From a virus, in IMG/VR virus record IMGVR_UViG_3300022707_000934, positions 1 through 49,728 of that record: a stretch of 49,728 nt of DNA; one strand, 5' to 3'. The notes under the pieces are model-generated. The model did not search any database. It was given only the letters and a program-made list of their open reading frames with translations, and was not told where the DNA came from. Positions 43,541 through 49,728 of this stretch are shown here, one piece after another; position 1 is the stretch's first letter, and the number at the start of each line of letters is the position of its first letter. The translations under genes and the position numbers were made by a program.

Positions 43541-43699
43541 TTACCGCTTGGTGGCGTTTGACTGGGAAATCTTAGGCTTAACTGTCATTCCGGACTTTAC
43601 ACTTGCCCTGCGTTTTGCCTGGGCATTAGTGAAGTCATCAGAAGAGCTAGATAAGCTTTGGCGTTTTAGACCGCCTGGTAATCTATTAAATTCGCTCAC
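43541..43699 (-). CDS. small basic protein (52 residues)
   Basis: A GTG start with a strong GGAGG eight bases upstream, overlapping the previous stop as GTGA. The product is Ser/Lys/Arg-rich (MSEFNRLPGGLKRQSLSSSS at the start). Missed by a 60-codon cut-off. Not recognised. Confidence 0.6.
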   Translation of the reverse strand: MSEFNRLPGGLKRQSLSSSSDDFTNAQAKRRASVKSGMTVKPKISQSNATKR

Positions 43700-43875
43700 T
43701 TTTGTTTTCCTCCTTTTCCGAATTGGCGATCTACTGCCTTGGCTTCGGGGCGTTTAGATCTAACAGCCTTCGATTGCCCTTTAATGCCGGTGACATTATT
43801 GGTCGATTTACCTGTTAAAACCTTTTCGTAATAAGCTTCGGTATCTATCCTTGCTGGATTAAAATCGTGTGCCAT
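43696..43875 (-). CDS. small basic protein (59 residues)
   Basis: ATG at 43875. The product starts MAHDFNPARIDTEAYYEKVL and ends in a Lys/Gly-rich tail (FGKGGKQK). Its last codons contain the ribosome site of the next gene, so the two are coupled. Not recognised. Confidence 0.6.
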   Translation of the reverse strand: MAHDFNPARIDTEAYYEKVLTGKSTNNVTGIKGQSKAVRSKRPEAKAVDRQFGKGGKQK

Positions 43876-43957
43876 TGGTCATGATTGGTTATGATATGCT
43901 ACCCATAATTCGTAGTAAATAGCCAAATCCTGAATAGATCAAGGATAAAATGCCACC

Positions 43958-44125
43958 TTAGAGGAATGACACCATAAATAGGAGAATTGCTACCCCGGAA
44001 CTAAAAGGGTCACTGTCGCCACCAGTTAGAAGGCTGCCAACATTCCAGCAAGCCATAGAAATCGACAGAAGCCGGACATACCATTTATACTTACACCAGT
44101 AATATTTGCATGATCTAAAAGCCAT
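43958..44125 (-). CDS. small membrane protein (55 residues)
   Basis: ATG at 44125, 10 bases after the previous stop. A basic aromatic start (MAFRSCKYYWCKYKWYVRLL) is followed by two hydrophobic segments around residues 18-33 and 43-55. Possible holin-like or superinfection-type membrane peptide. The 82 bases after it hold nothing visible. Confidence 0.5.
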   Translation of the reverse strand: MAFRSCKYYWCKYKWYVRLLSISMACWNVGSLLTGGDSDPFSSGVAILLFMVSFL

Positions 44126-44134
44126 AATTGGCGA

Positions 44135-44536
44135 TTATGATGCAGATTCTTCGTTCTGTAGCAAGGAAACAACGAACCGCTTCACGATATAAATCTTATA
44201 CTGTGCCTCAGTTAGCTCATAATTCTTGAGAATAAATGCCGGAGGGACTTGCCTCATAATGGCATAGGCCACAAGCCTTGCTTGAAACTTCTCATTACTC
44301 AGATGCCGGGGCGTTTCTTCCTCCTGCTTATGGAATGCCCTCAGATTCTCCGCGATACCTGGCAATTGCTCATTTTCCCTGAATACATCATTGAGTCCCT
44401 TACAGACATCCTCCCATGACTTGAGAGGCTTCCCGTCTTTATCCCAGGCCAACGCCCCGATCTTAACCTTTTTATCAGGTTTTTTACTTGGGGTGCGCTT
44501 GCTGCCGTTTACTGGCTTAGGTCGTTTCTTGCCCAT
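44135..44536 (-). CDS. hypothetical protein with basic N-terminus
   Basis: 133 residues. The first 25 are Lys/Arg/Pro-rich (MGKKRPKPVNGSKRTPSKKP) and the rest helical. It overlaps the DUF3310 gene by 20 bases. A nucleic-acid-binding role is possible. Not recognised. Confidence 0.6.
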   Translation of the reverse strand: MGKKRPKPVNGSKRTPSKKPDKKVKIGALAWDKDGKPLKSWEDVCKGLNDVFRENEQLPGIAENLRAFHKQEEETPRHLSNEKFQARLVAYAIMRQVPPAFILKNYELTEAQYKIYIVKRFVVSLLQNEESAS

Positions 44537-44750
44537 GATCTTGCGGGTAATCTAATTCGAGTAAAAGGTTTAGGTAATGGATGGCCTTCTTAAGATCCTC
44601 TGCCCCATTCTTATATTCGTGCCTGCAAATATATTTGACCACGGCTGATTCGCATGGGCCGAGTCCATTTTCGTGACAGAAAACTATCGGCTGGATAGTC
44701 ATTGTCTTATAATGGCTACCCCCTACCTGCTCATTAAGTGGACTTTTCAT
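44517..44750 (-). CDS. DUF3310 family protein (T7 gp1.7-like small protein)
   Basis: 77 residues with the clear family pattern VGGSHYKTMTIQPIVFCHEN, then KYICRHEYKNGAEDLKKAIHYL. Members are common in phages, and some are fused to or linked with nucleotide kinase activity. The size matches the stand-alone form. It overlaps the GroES-like gene start-to-stop by ATGA. Confidence 0.85.
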   Translation of the reverse strand: MKSPLNEQVGGSHYKTMTIQPIVFCHENGLGPCESAVVKYICRHEYKNGAEDLKKAIHYLNLLLELDYPQDHGQETT

Positions 44751-45025
44751 CCCTCGAATGCCAAGATCTGAATCTCTCGCGCAAGGAACAATTCCACATT
44801 ATCCTCGATAGCGAAATTAGCATAACCCTCGGAGAATACCTTACGGCCCACCTGGATTTCCTTGTCCTCTACGCCATCACCTACAGCCAGAACCTCGAAC
44901 CAGTCCTTTTGCATGGGGCGTTTCACTGTGTCAGGGATGACGATACCGTCAATCTCTTCCACGATGATGCGCTTCATTATAACGCGGTCACCTTTCGGTG
45001 TTAATTTATCTAGTATGCTGCTCAC
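44747..45025 (-). CDS. GroES-like co-chaperonin
   Basis: 92 residues spanning a whole Cpn10 domain: LTPKGDRVIMKRI, then the mobile-loop region DGIVIPDTVK, then EVLAVGDGV and VGRKVFSEGYA. The loop is short, but the IVI hydrophobic triplet that docks on GroEL is kept. It would cap host GroEL to fold the phage capsid or other large proteins, as T4 Gp31 does by analogy. GTG start overlapping the previous stop (GTGA). No GroEL gene is in the window. Confidence 0.85.
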   Translation of the reverse strand: MSSILDKLTPKGDRVIMKRIIVEEIDGIVIPDTVKRPMQKDWFEVLAVGDGVEDKEIQVGRKVFSEGYANFAIEDNVELFLAREIQILAFEG

Positions 45026-45663
45026 GATTTTGGATGAGTTAAATTCTCTTGATAGTTATTCCTGGGGTCGCCAAGGTTATTCTCTCTGCAAAACTCTTCA
45101 ATGAGCCCAACTATCGGAGCGCAATCATGATTCTCGCCCATTGTTGTGACAATCTTTCGACAAGTCAGCCAAGCGCAGAATCCGAATATCGCCTCAGATC
45201 CAGTCATATGCGGAGGGTTATCATGCATAGCCATTATCGCATTAGCGAACCAGCCGATCATTAATCCCTCATCAATATCTTCGATCTTCCATCTGTTCCG
45301 TTTCAAATGTTCAACGAAGGCAGTAGCCCATATCGTTGCATCGGTGGTATTCCTTAATTCTTTTTCAGATATCTCGGATTCAGGCTTTTTAGCAGCTTCA
45401 ATCTCGGCATATCCTTCCTCGAACGCTTCTGCCGGGGAATATGACTTATAGCCATCTTTATAAACCACGTAATAGCCGCCAGCCTGAGGATCATGCTTTC
45501 TTTTCCATTCTGATTCAACATCTACGCTTGCATATCCATCCTCTTCAAAATGAAGAGTTGCGAACCCCTCTATGTGAACTTGATTAATTTTCTTAATCTT
45601 CAAAGCCCACACTTCCTTGTGGCACTTGTAACGGGGCAACTCCCTTGAAATACATGATTCCAT
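45022..45663 (-). CDS. conserved phage hypothetical protein, two domains
   Basis: 213 residues. The first 90 match a domain frequent in phage accessory genes (PRYKCHKEVWALKI, then GGYYVVYKDGYKSYSPAEAFEEGY). The second half is helical with cysteines (AIFGFCAWLTCRKIVTTMG) and resembles another small phage domain. No activity known. It precedes and overlaps the GroES-like gene. Confidence 0.7.
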   Translation of the reverse strand: MESCISRELPRYKCHKEVWALKIKKINQVHIEGFATLHFEEDGYASVDVESEWKRKHDPQAGGYYVVYKDGYKSYSPAEAFEEGYAEIEAAKKPESEISEKELRNTTDATIWATAFVEHLKRNRWKIEDIDEGLMIGWFANAIMAMHDNPPHMTGSEAIFGFCAWLTCRKIVTTMGENHDCAPIVGLIEEFCRENNLGDPRNNYQENLTHPKS

Positions 45664-45744
45664 ATCTAATCTTTCATCTAATGTTTGACTTAACTACTCG
45701 GCTCAATACATAACCCCGGAATTTTTCAGAGGCAAGCCCTAAAA

Positions 45745-46044
45745 TCAGGAGGGCATCTTTCTAGTATTACGCATGTTTCTTCCCCACACTCCAGCCTTCT
45801 TCTGCTTTTCCCGCGCTCCTCGAATTGCGCGCACCAGCATGATCTGAGCTCGCTTTAATTTAATCAACTCCTGGGGCCAGACACGCCTGGGGCGGCAATG
45901 ACGACTCAATAAACTATTGATATATTCATCAGTGAGCTGCTGAGATCCAATCTTCAGCATATAGCTGTCGTGATACTTCAGGTAGTTTTTCCTGCGAATT
46001 GCGACACGATCACCGCCGCCAGGATCACTGCTCTTCTTGGGCAT
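45745..46044 (-). CDS. hypothetical basic protein
   Basis: 99 residues from the ATG at 46044 (GAGG just upstream; a TTG nine bases earlier is possible). Strongly basic and helical (RVWPQELIKLKRAQIMLVRAI, split). Likely nucleic acid binding. Not recognised. The 80 bases after it hold no gene. Confidence 0.55.
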   Translation of the reverse strand: MPKKSSDPGGGDRVAIRRKNYLKYHDSYMLKIGSQQLTDEYINSLLSRHCRPRRVWPQELIKLKRAQIMLVRAIRGAREKQKKAGVWGRNMRNTRKMPS

Positions 46045-46243
46045 TATCCTCAAGGAATTTCACTGGGGAAATTGTATCAGGGGCGCAAGCATATCCGAGC
46101 GCGATCTTCTGCACACCTATGACCTGAGCGGCCAACTTGGAGGCCGCAAGTGCCTGTGGAACATAATCTGGATCATCTGCTACCTTCTCCATCATGTCGA
46201 AGAGATATTCAGTTAGGGTTTCTGCGTTTCTTGGATTTTTCAT
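46025..46243 (-). CDS. hypothetical small acidic protein
   Basis: 72 residues, helical (AETLTEYLFDMMEKVADDP, then VPQALAASKLAAQVIGVQK). It resembles small phage proteins of unknown role with AxxxAxxAGQVI-type helices. ATGA-coupled upstream; overlaps the next gene by 20 bases. Confidence 0.6.
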   Translation of the reverse strand: MKNPRNAETLTEYLFDMMEKVADDPDYVPQALAASKLAAQVIGVQKIALGYACAPDTISPVKFLEDNAQEEQ

Positions 46244-46479
46244 TTTTCTTTTGGATTAGTCGACATGAGAAGATTATCAATGCGCTCTTTTTCAAGCTGT
46301 GCATCCTCTTCAGAATCGCACGCGATCTGATGACTTACATCTGAATTATGCATCTGGATAGTAGCGCACCAAAGATTCTTTGACGCATCCCGATGCAGCC
46401 ACTCTTGCTGCACAACACACTGGACAATGTGATCAGAATTAATCACATGCCCATCTGAAAGTCTTATAAAAATGCTCAT
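46240..46479 (-). CDS. hypothetical protein
   Basis: 79 residues from the ATG at 46479, which overlaps the preceding stop as ATGA. A beta-rich first half (MSIFIRLSDGHVINSDHIVQ) is followed by a polar helical end. Not recognised. Confidence 0.6.
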   Translation of the reverse strand: MSIFIRLSDGHVINSDHIVQCVVQQEWLHRDASKNLWCATIQMHNSDVSHQIACDSEEDAQLEKERIDNLLMSTNPKEK

Positions 46480-46667
46480 TGCTTCTCGAATGCGAACTCT
46501 CCGCACCAGTCTTTAGGTGATACCGCAGGATGAAGATCAGTATCGTGATCTATAGAAACAGTCGGCGGGTATCTACGGCAAAGATAGGTGATGTCATCCG
46601 ACAATTTCTTGTCAGCGTATTTCTTTACCAACTCCTGAACGAACTTACATTTCTTACAGCTACTCAT
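46476..46667 (-). CDS. small zinc-ribbon-like protein
   Basis: 63 residues. CKKC at positions 4-7, LCRRYPP in the middle and DWCGEF near the end match a small cysteine protein found in many phages and prophages. Four cysteines probably bind zinc. Function unknown. Confidence 0.7.
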   Translation of the reverse strand: MSSCKKCKFVQELVKKYADKKLSDDITYLCRRYPPTVSIDHDTDLHPAVSPKDWCGEFAFEKQ

Positions 46668-46725
46668 TGCTTTTTAACTACTCAGCCAAAACCTTACCGG
46701 CCCCCGATATTTTTACAAGCCTTAT

Positions 46726-46926
46726 TTATTCATACTGTAAATGCTTATATTTATCAGGAGGAGGCCGGACAGTTTGAGAATCCATCACCACCAAAGGGCC
46801 GTGACAACAAATAAAACGATCCTTCCGCAGCCAGCTATAATTATGATGATCCTGATATACCGCATTACTCAGTCTGAGTATCGTGCTACCGCATCTACAC
46901 CTTAATTTATACTCCCGGTTACTCAT
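46726..46926 (-). CDS. small cysteine-containing protein
   Basis: 66 residues from the ATG at 46926; a longer frame to 47001 runs inside the preceding gene. CRCGSTIL near the start and FICCHGPLVV later give a possible zinc site. Overlaps the preceding gene by 8 bases. The 58 bases after it hold nothing visible. Confidence 0.55.
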   Translation of the reverse strand: MSNREYKLRCRCGSTILRLSNAVYQDHHNYSWLRKDRFICCHGPLVVMDSQTVRPPPDKYKHLQYE

Positions 46927-47122
46927 TTCCCTTAATCCACTTACCCAATTCTTTGCTTCGAGGAACCTGCAACTCATAGCTGGGCCGGATAATGCCATCA
47001 AATTCCGCTAATTCCGGCATTTCCTCTAGCAACCGCTTCTGATACTTCCCGACAGGTAGACCCCATTTGCCCATCATGAACTCCTCGAACCATTCATCTA
47101 ATATTTTCTGACTACAAGCCAT
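46919..47122 (-). CDS. hypothetical small protein
   Basis: 67 residues with an aromatic, acidic start (EWFEEFMMGKWGLPVGKY). The start overlaps the stop of the upstream gene (TGATG). Not recognised. Confidence 0.6.
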   Translation of the reverse strand: MACSQKILDEWFEEFMMGKWGLPVGKYQKRLLEEMPELAEFDGIIRPSYELQVPRSKELGKWIKGNE

Positions 47123-47301
47123 CAGTCCTCCTCCTCCTCCATCTCAATCTCCTGTGCAACCATTTGGTAAAGCATCCGGCCCTTATGCACCTCCATCGCA
47201 CCAATCATCGACTCATAGGTCAAATCATACTCATCGCAGAACCGATTCGTTAGATTCTTCAATTCTTGTGCAAATATATCTGTCTGTTGCTCTTGATCCA
47301 T
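47122..47301 (-). CDS. hypothetical 59-residue acidic protein
   Basis: ATG at 47301. The product is helical, starting MDQEQQTDIFAQELKNLTNR and ending in an EMEEEEED run. Its stop overlaps the next ATG. Missed by a 60-codon limit. Not recognised. Confidence 0.6.
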   Translation of the reverse strand: MDQEQQTDIFAQELKNLTNRFCDEYDLTYESMIGAMEVHKGRMLYQMVAQEIEMEEEED

Positions 47302-47304
47302 AAT

Positions 47305-47538
47305 TCAGAACCAAAGTGGATTTTTGCTGCCCACCTCCTGCGGCGTGCTGCCGGGAAATTCATCACTCTTAAATATTAAACCCGGAGGCTTGCCATTGCA
47401 CTCAGCCATTAATTGAAACCAAATACTTTTACAGGTCTTTTCCAGTATTTCCTCTAACTCACCCCCGAATTTTGCGCGCACTAAAGCCTTCAACTCTTCG
47501 CACATCGGCTGTTTTAAATTAATAATCACCTCACTCAT
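47305..47538 (-). CDS. hypothetical small protein
   Basis: 77 residues, with a helical first half (MCEELKALVRAKFGGELEEI) and a Gly/Pro-rich end. ATGA-type overlap with the gene before. Not recognised. Confidence 0.6.
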   Translation of the reverse strand: MSEVIINLKQPMCEELKALVRAKFGGELEEILEKTCKSIWFQLMAECNGKPPGLIFKSDEFPGSTPQEVGSKNPLWF

Positions 47539-47774
47539 AGCTTATTCTCCACCTCAACGAACATTACATCAAAATCATCGAACCGGGGACCCGTGAAACT
47601 GAACTCCTGAAAATCCCAGTTCAATACGAAGTCAGGACGAGCAGGAGAGTCATCCTCATCCTCCGTAGCTTCCCACTCCTCTAGCCATGCATCGAACTCC
47701 TTGGTCTTACTCTCAGGGTAAATCCAAAACAGCCCATAGGAATCCTCTCGGATGCGCCAACGTGGTCTAGTCAT
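47535..47774 (-). CDS. hypothetical acidic protein
   Basis: 79 residues from the ATG at 47774 (TGATG overlap with the HAD gene); the longer frame to 47825 is inside that gene. Very acidic and Trp/Phe-rich (EWEATEDEDDSPARPDFVLN). Could be a DNA-mimic-like protein, a guess from composition. Confidence 0.55.
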   Translation of the reverse strand: MTRPRWRIREDSYGLFWIYPESKTKEFDAWLEEWEATEDEDDSPARPDFVLNWDFQEFSFTGPRFDDFDVMFVEVENKL

Positions 47775-48223
47775 CAGAAATCTCCCGGCGCAACCTGAAT
47801 ACAGGTCACCCCCTGGCCCCTCCAATATTCCACCATGCTGTTCCGATCCTCGAATACCACATATGGCTTGATCCCTGCCTTCTCCAACAACTCAGGCTTA
47901 ACAACGGTATCATGCCGGAAATCACCATCGGGGCGCATGAGGAGTCGACCAGTGCTGGCGAACCGCCACAAACCAACACGTTCTAACCAAGTTATAGTAT
48001 GTAGGCGACAGCTTTCTCTACGCCCCGTTAATAAATATATCTCGGCATTTGGAGATAGCGATATTGCAAGTAATAGATCAATGACAGGATCATTATATTT
48101 ATCCTCACCACAACGCTCATAGAACTCATCCCAGTTAGGCGGTATAGTCTTCATGCAATTAACACGGTCGCCCACAATACTGAGAGTCCCGTCAATATCG
48201 AATATGTAATTCTTTACACTCAC
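47774..48223 (-). CDS. HAD-family phosphatase, polynucleotide 3'-phosphatase-like
   Basis: 149 residues. HAD motifs are complete: nucleophile D9 with D11 in FDIDGT, LTGRR (65-69), K109 and acidic VFEDR (123-127). The architecture, with REESCR-like residues after TGR and a DIDGT start, matches the phosphatase half of phage PseT/Pnkp proteins without a kinase. It may clean 3' ends of cut DNA or RNA or release nucleotide phosphate. GTG start with GTGA overlap. Confidence 0.78.
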   Translation of the reverse strand: MSVKNYIFDIDGTLSIVGDRVNCMKTIPPNWDEFYERCGEDKYNDPVIDLLLAISLSPNAEIYLLTGRRESCRLHTITWLERVGLWRFASTGRLLMRPDGDFRHDTVVKPELLEKAGIKPYVVFEDRNSMVEYWRGQGVTCIQVAPGDF

Positions 48224-48423
48224 AAATCTACCCTGTAGCCAGACTTATGATCCTTATCATATCGCTCGTTGATATTATTGATGTGCTTCCTCACGGGATT
48301 CACACGCCTGACCTTTACACCATCACTGCGGCGACCGGATCCAAGACAATTTAACTCGGGATAGTCAATCATCCGTGGACGTTGACGAATCTTCTTCTTC
48401 GTTGGATTTCTTACTCTACTCAT
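48220..48423 (-). CDS. hypothetical basic protein
   Basis: 67 residues, rich in Arg and Lys (MSRVRNPTKKKIRQRPRMID), probably binds nucleic acid. Followed by the HAD gene with a GTGA overlap. Not recognised. Confidence 0.55.
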   Translation of the reverse strand: MSRVRNPTKKKIRQRPRMIDYPELNCLGSGRRSDGVKVRRVNPVRKHINNINERYDKDHKSGYRVDL

Positions 48424-48461
48424 GCCAGGAACCTATACTCATTCTCCCGGCAGGGGCGAGC

Positions 48462-48668
48462 TTATTTTTCGTGAACCCTATGCCAATCACTATTCCTGAC
48501 CATCTTGAAATGACTAATGGCAGCAGGATCATAATCCAGTGGGAAGGTTGCCATGAACCCCGGACGCTGAGGCTCCGGCCTACTCACTGCCTTCACGCAC
48601 GCCAGCCCTGCCAACGGGATCCCAATTATAAGACCCGCCATTTTTTTCAGATATGCTCCTCTGGTCAT
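48462..48668 (-). CDS. possible membrane-anchored or secreted small protein
   Basis: 68 residues from the ATG at 48668. A basic start and a hydrophobic stretch MAGLIIGIPLAGLAC suggest a signal peptide or a poor lipobox (GLAC lacks the usual Leu at -3). The rest is polar with Pro. Not recognised. Confidence 0.5.
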   Translation of the reverse strand: MTRGAYLKKMAGLIIGIPLAGLACVKAVSRPEPQRPGFMATFPLDYDPAAISHFKMVRNSDWHRVHEK

Positions 48669-48671
48669 CAA

Positions 48672-48881
48672 TTATCCCCCATCCTTCAATTTCTCCCACA
48701 CAGGACAATCCTTTTCCCGACACCAATAATTATAAAATACAGTCCCTCGAATTTCCTTAGCACGGGAATCTCCATAATCACTATTTCGACAGAGCTTAGT
48801 ATTATATCCCGAATTTGCAGGGCTATGCACATTGCAATGCACGCAGTTTTTTTGAAATGTCGGAAAGCCGATCTTCTTCAT
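48672..48881 (-). CDS. cysteine-rich small protein, paralogue of 14734-14940
   Basis: 69 residues from the ATG at 48881 (ATGA overlap). The start MKKIGFPTFQKNC and the end YWCREKDCPVWEKL match the rightward gene at 14734-14940. Seven cysteines suggest metal binding. Unknown function; an in-genome duplicate kept in both arms suggests a useful role. Confidence 0.65.
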   Translation of the reverse strand: MKKIGFPTFQKNCVHCNVHSPANSGYNTKLCRNSDYGDSRAKEIRGTVFYNYWCREKDCPVWEKLKDGG

Positions 48882-49057
48882 ACACTCACCTTCCACCAGT
48901 CTGCCGGATCTATATCATCCTCGCAAATCAACTCTTCAAAATCCCACATATGACGAGTCTGGCAGCGAGGGCATTCCATATCTCCCGGCACATGGTCAAT
49001 GTAAATAGATGTAAGCAGAAAGCTACACGCAGGACATTTTTTTATAATACTACTCAT
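48878..49057 (-). CDS. small zinc-ribbon protein
   Basis: 59 residues from the ATG at 49057. KKCPACSFLL and MECPRCQTRH form two CxxC knuckles 20-odd residues apart, a zinc ribbon. The acidic Trp-rich tail (DDIDPADWWKVSV) could contact a host protein. Not recognised. Confidence 0.6.
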   Translation of the reverse strand: MSSIIKKCPACSFLLTSIYIDHVPGDMECPRCQTRHMWDFEELICEDDIDPADWWKVSV

Positions 49058-49292
49058 CAATCCTACTTGCTATACTATCTAATGAATTTGCTGCTTTCTC
49101 AAACTTCAAGATTGCTGCTCCAAGATCCTTAAGAAGCTCATGCCCATATATCCCTAACCCGTTTAAACCGCGAACATCGGAATGCATCAACCCTTCACAG
49201 TTATCATCAGGGCCATCATAATTAATATAAACCCTATTACCTTTTCCGCTGGAAATATGCCAGCCACCATAACTTACTTTAATACTACTCAT
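49050..49292 (-). CDS. hypothetical protein
   Basis: 80 residues. The start has aromatic and Gly residues (VSYGGWHISSGKGNRVYIN) and the second half is helical. GAGGGG lies immediately before the ATG. It is the first leftward gene of the right end, next to the structured non-coding end region. Not recognised. Confidence 0.6.
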   Translation of the reverse strand: MSSIKVSYGGWHISSGKGNRVYINYDGPDDNCEGLMHSDVRGLNGLGIYGHELLKDLGAAILKFEKAANSLDSIASRIDE

Positions 49293-49350
49293 CCCCTCAA
49301 CATATAAACTTCACTCGGAGAGTCGAGCCGATTTTTTACCGTCCTCTAGA

Positions 49351-49431
49351 TCGACAAGCGAGGACTTGAACCCCGTATGGAAACTCCACGGATAATGATC
49401 ACTCACCGCTTCACCCTTATGCTGCTTTCCA
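49351..49431 (-). tRNA. degenerate type-II tRNA-like element
   Basis: Read leftward, a near-perfect T arm (CGGGG TTCAAGT CCTCG) is preceded by a short variable-arm hairpin (TGGA-gtt-TCCA). Before that is an anticodon-like loop GTGATCA on a wobble-rich stem, and a D-arm-like GC-ATAAGGGTGAA-GC. The acceptor (TGGAAAG with CTTGTCG) has one mismatch and two wobbles. No CCA is encoded. A competing hairpin (GTCCTC/GAGGAC) uses the T-arm bases. Likely a decayed tRNA or a mimic; low confidence. Confidence 0.3.
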
Positions 49432-49609
49432 AGTCAAAGGATGCGGTTATCAACCTTGGCTGAATTAATTACTCCCAACCTTCACCTCTTTCCTGTTATG
49501 CGCATTGCCGCGTCAGCGAAATAGATAAACTACTCGAAACTGCCGTGCGTCACCAGTTGCGCCTCATGCCAAATCCAAAGAACGATAATATGTATACATA
49601 GCAACAACA

Positions 49610-49636
49610 CCTGAAAGGTCGAGCAGATTTTTCAGG
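49610..49636. repeat. inverted repeat CCTGAAA/TTTCAGG
   Basis: CCTGAAA (49610-49616) pairs perfectly with TTTCAGG (49630-49636). The 13-base loop carries the repeated TCGAGCAGATT motif. It is not followed by a T-run on either strand. Could be a protein site or part of an RNA. Confidence 0.45.
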
Positions 49637-49728
49637 ATCCATATTCATAGCAATATCAAGGTAGGACAGTTCTCCAATCCAAGCCCTACGCGAGGACTCT
49701 GTGTTGCTGGGGTAATCCGGATTTGAGG

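Larger units (their letters stand above)
49293..49728. other. non-coding right end with hairpins and two diverged element copies
   Basis: No gene is seen in 436 bases. Two copies of a motif occur: TCGAGCCGATTTTTT (49323-49337) and TCGAGCAGATTTTTC (49619-49633). Each is followed by a GCGAGGACT (49358-49366 and about 49694-49702). A 7-base perfect hairpin CCTGAAA/TTTCAGG covers 49610-49636, and GTCCTC/GAGGAC pairs 49341-49346 with 49360-49365. If the molecule is circular, this joins the 112 non-coding bases at the left end. Candidate for regulatory RNAs or packaging signal. Confidence 0.4.

Noticed and set aside
1-49728. Direct terminal repeat or overlap of the window ends
   Set aside because: The first and last stretches do not match by eye, so circularity stays an inference.

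Overview
The window looks like most or all of one tailed double-stranded DNA phage genome of podovirus type (Caudoviricetes), probably from an environmental or metagenomic source. It has portal, scaffold, capsid, large terminase, adaptor/nozzle-type tail proteins, a giant tailspike and a 1776-residue ejection-type protein. I see no tail tube, sheath or tape measure, no integrase, no DNA or RNA polymerase and no CRISPR. The host cannot be named from the sequence. Many left-arm genes start without a Shine-Dalgarno sequence behind an AT-rich leader (often ACATCAAAT), while many virion genes have a clear GGAGG-type site. A lipobox protein and a Cas4/AddB-type Fe-S nuclease fit a bacterial host.

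Layout. A helix-turn-helix gene (candidate small terminase) runs leftward at 113-574. A 500-base non-coding, structured, divergent region follows (620-1119). The rightward arm (1120-15774) is a tightly overlapped operon set. First come small unknowns, then a replication block at 3.5-5.3 kb: a knotted inverted-repeat leader, an initiator-like gene with a 12-base repeat array inside it, and a DnaC-like loader. A recombination block follows at 7.6-12.2 kb: annealing-protein candidate, Leu-type tRNA-like element, PD-(D/E)XK Fe-S nuclease, SMC/RecF-like ATPase and RusA-type resolvase. Next are membrane and envelope genes, including a membrane-anchored RlpA-like barrel (12.2-14.5 kb), and cysteine-rich small genes up to 15.8 kb.

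The leftward arm (49292 down to 15725) converges on it and overlaps it by about 50 bases. In order of transcription it holds about 20 small accessory genes (HAD phosphatase, GroES-like co-chaperonin, DUF3310, zinc-ribbon proteins). Then come a cluster of very small basic genes, an intrinsic terminator, large terminase, portal, scaffold, a structured spacer with a tRNA-Ile-like remnant, major capsid protein, tailspike, lysis-type membrane proteins, adaptor and nozzle, fibre and collar proteins, and three ejection-type proteins. If the molecule is circular or circularly permuted, the gene at 113-574 heads this leftward operon. No overlap between the two window ends is visible, so completeness is not shown.

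The points most worth a second look are the interlocked inverted repeats (order A-B-C-B'-A'-C') directly before the initiator gene, with a 16-codon leader ORF ending exactly at its start; five exact-period 12-base repeats inside that gene, with related copies near 0.9 kb, suggesting a lambda-O-like origin; three or four damaged tRNA-like elements; an internal duplication in the tailspike; and several genes under 60 codons that a standard length cut-off would miss.
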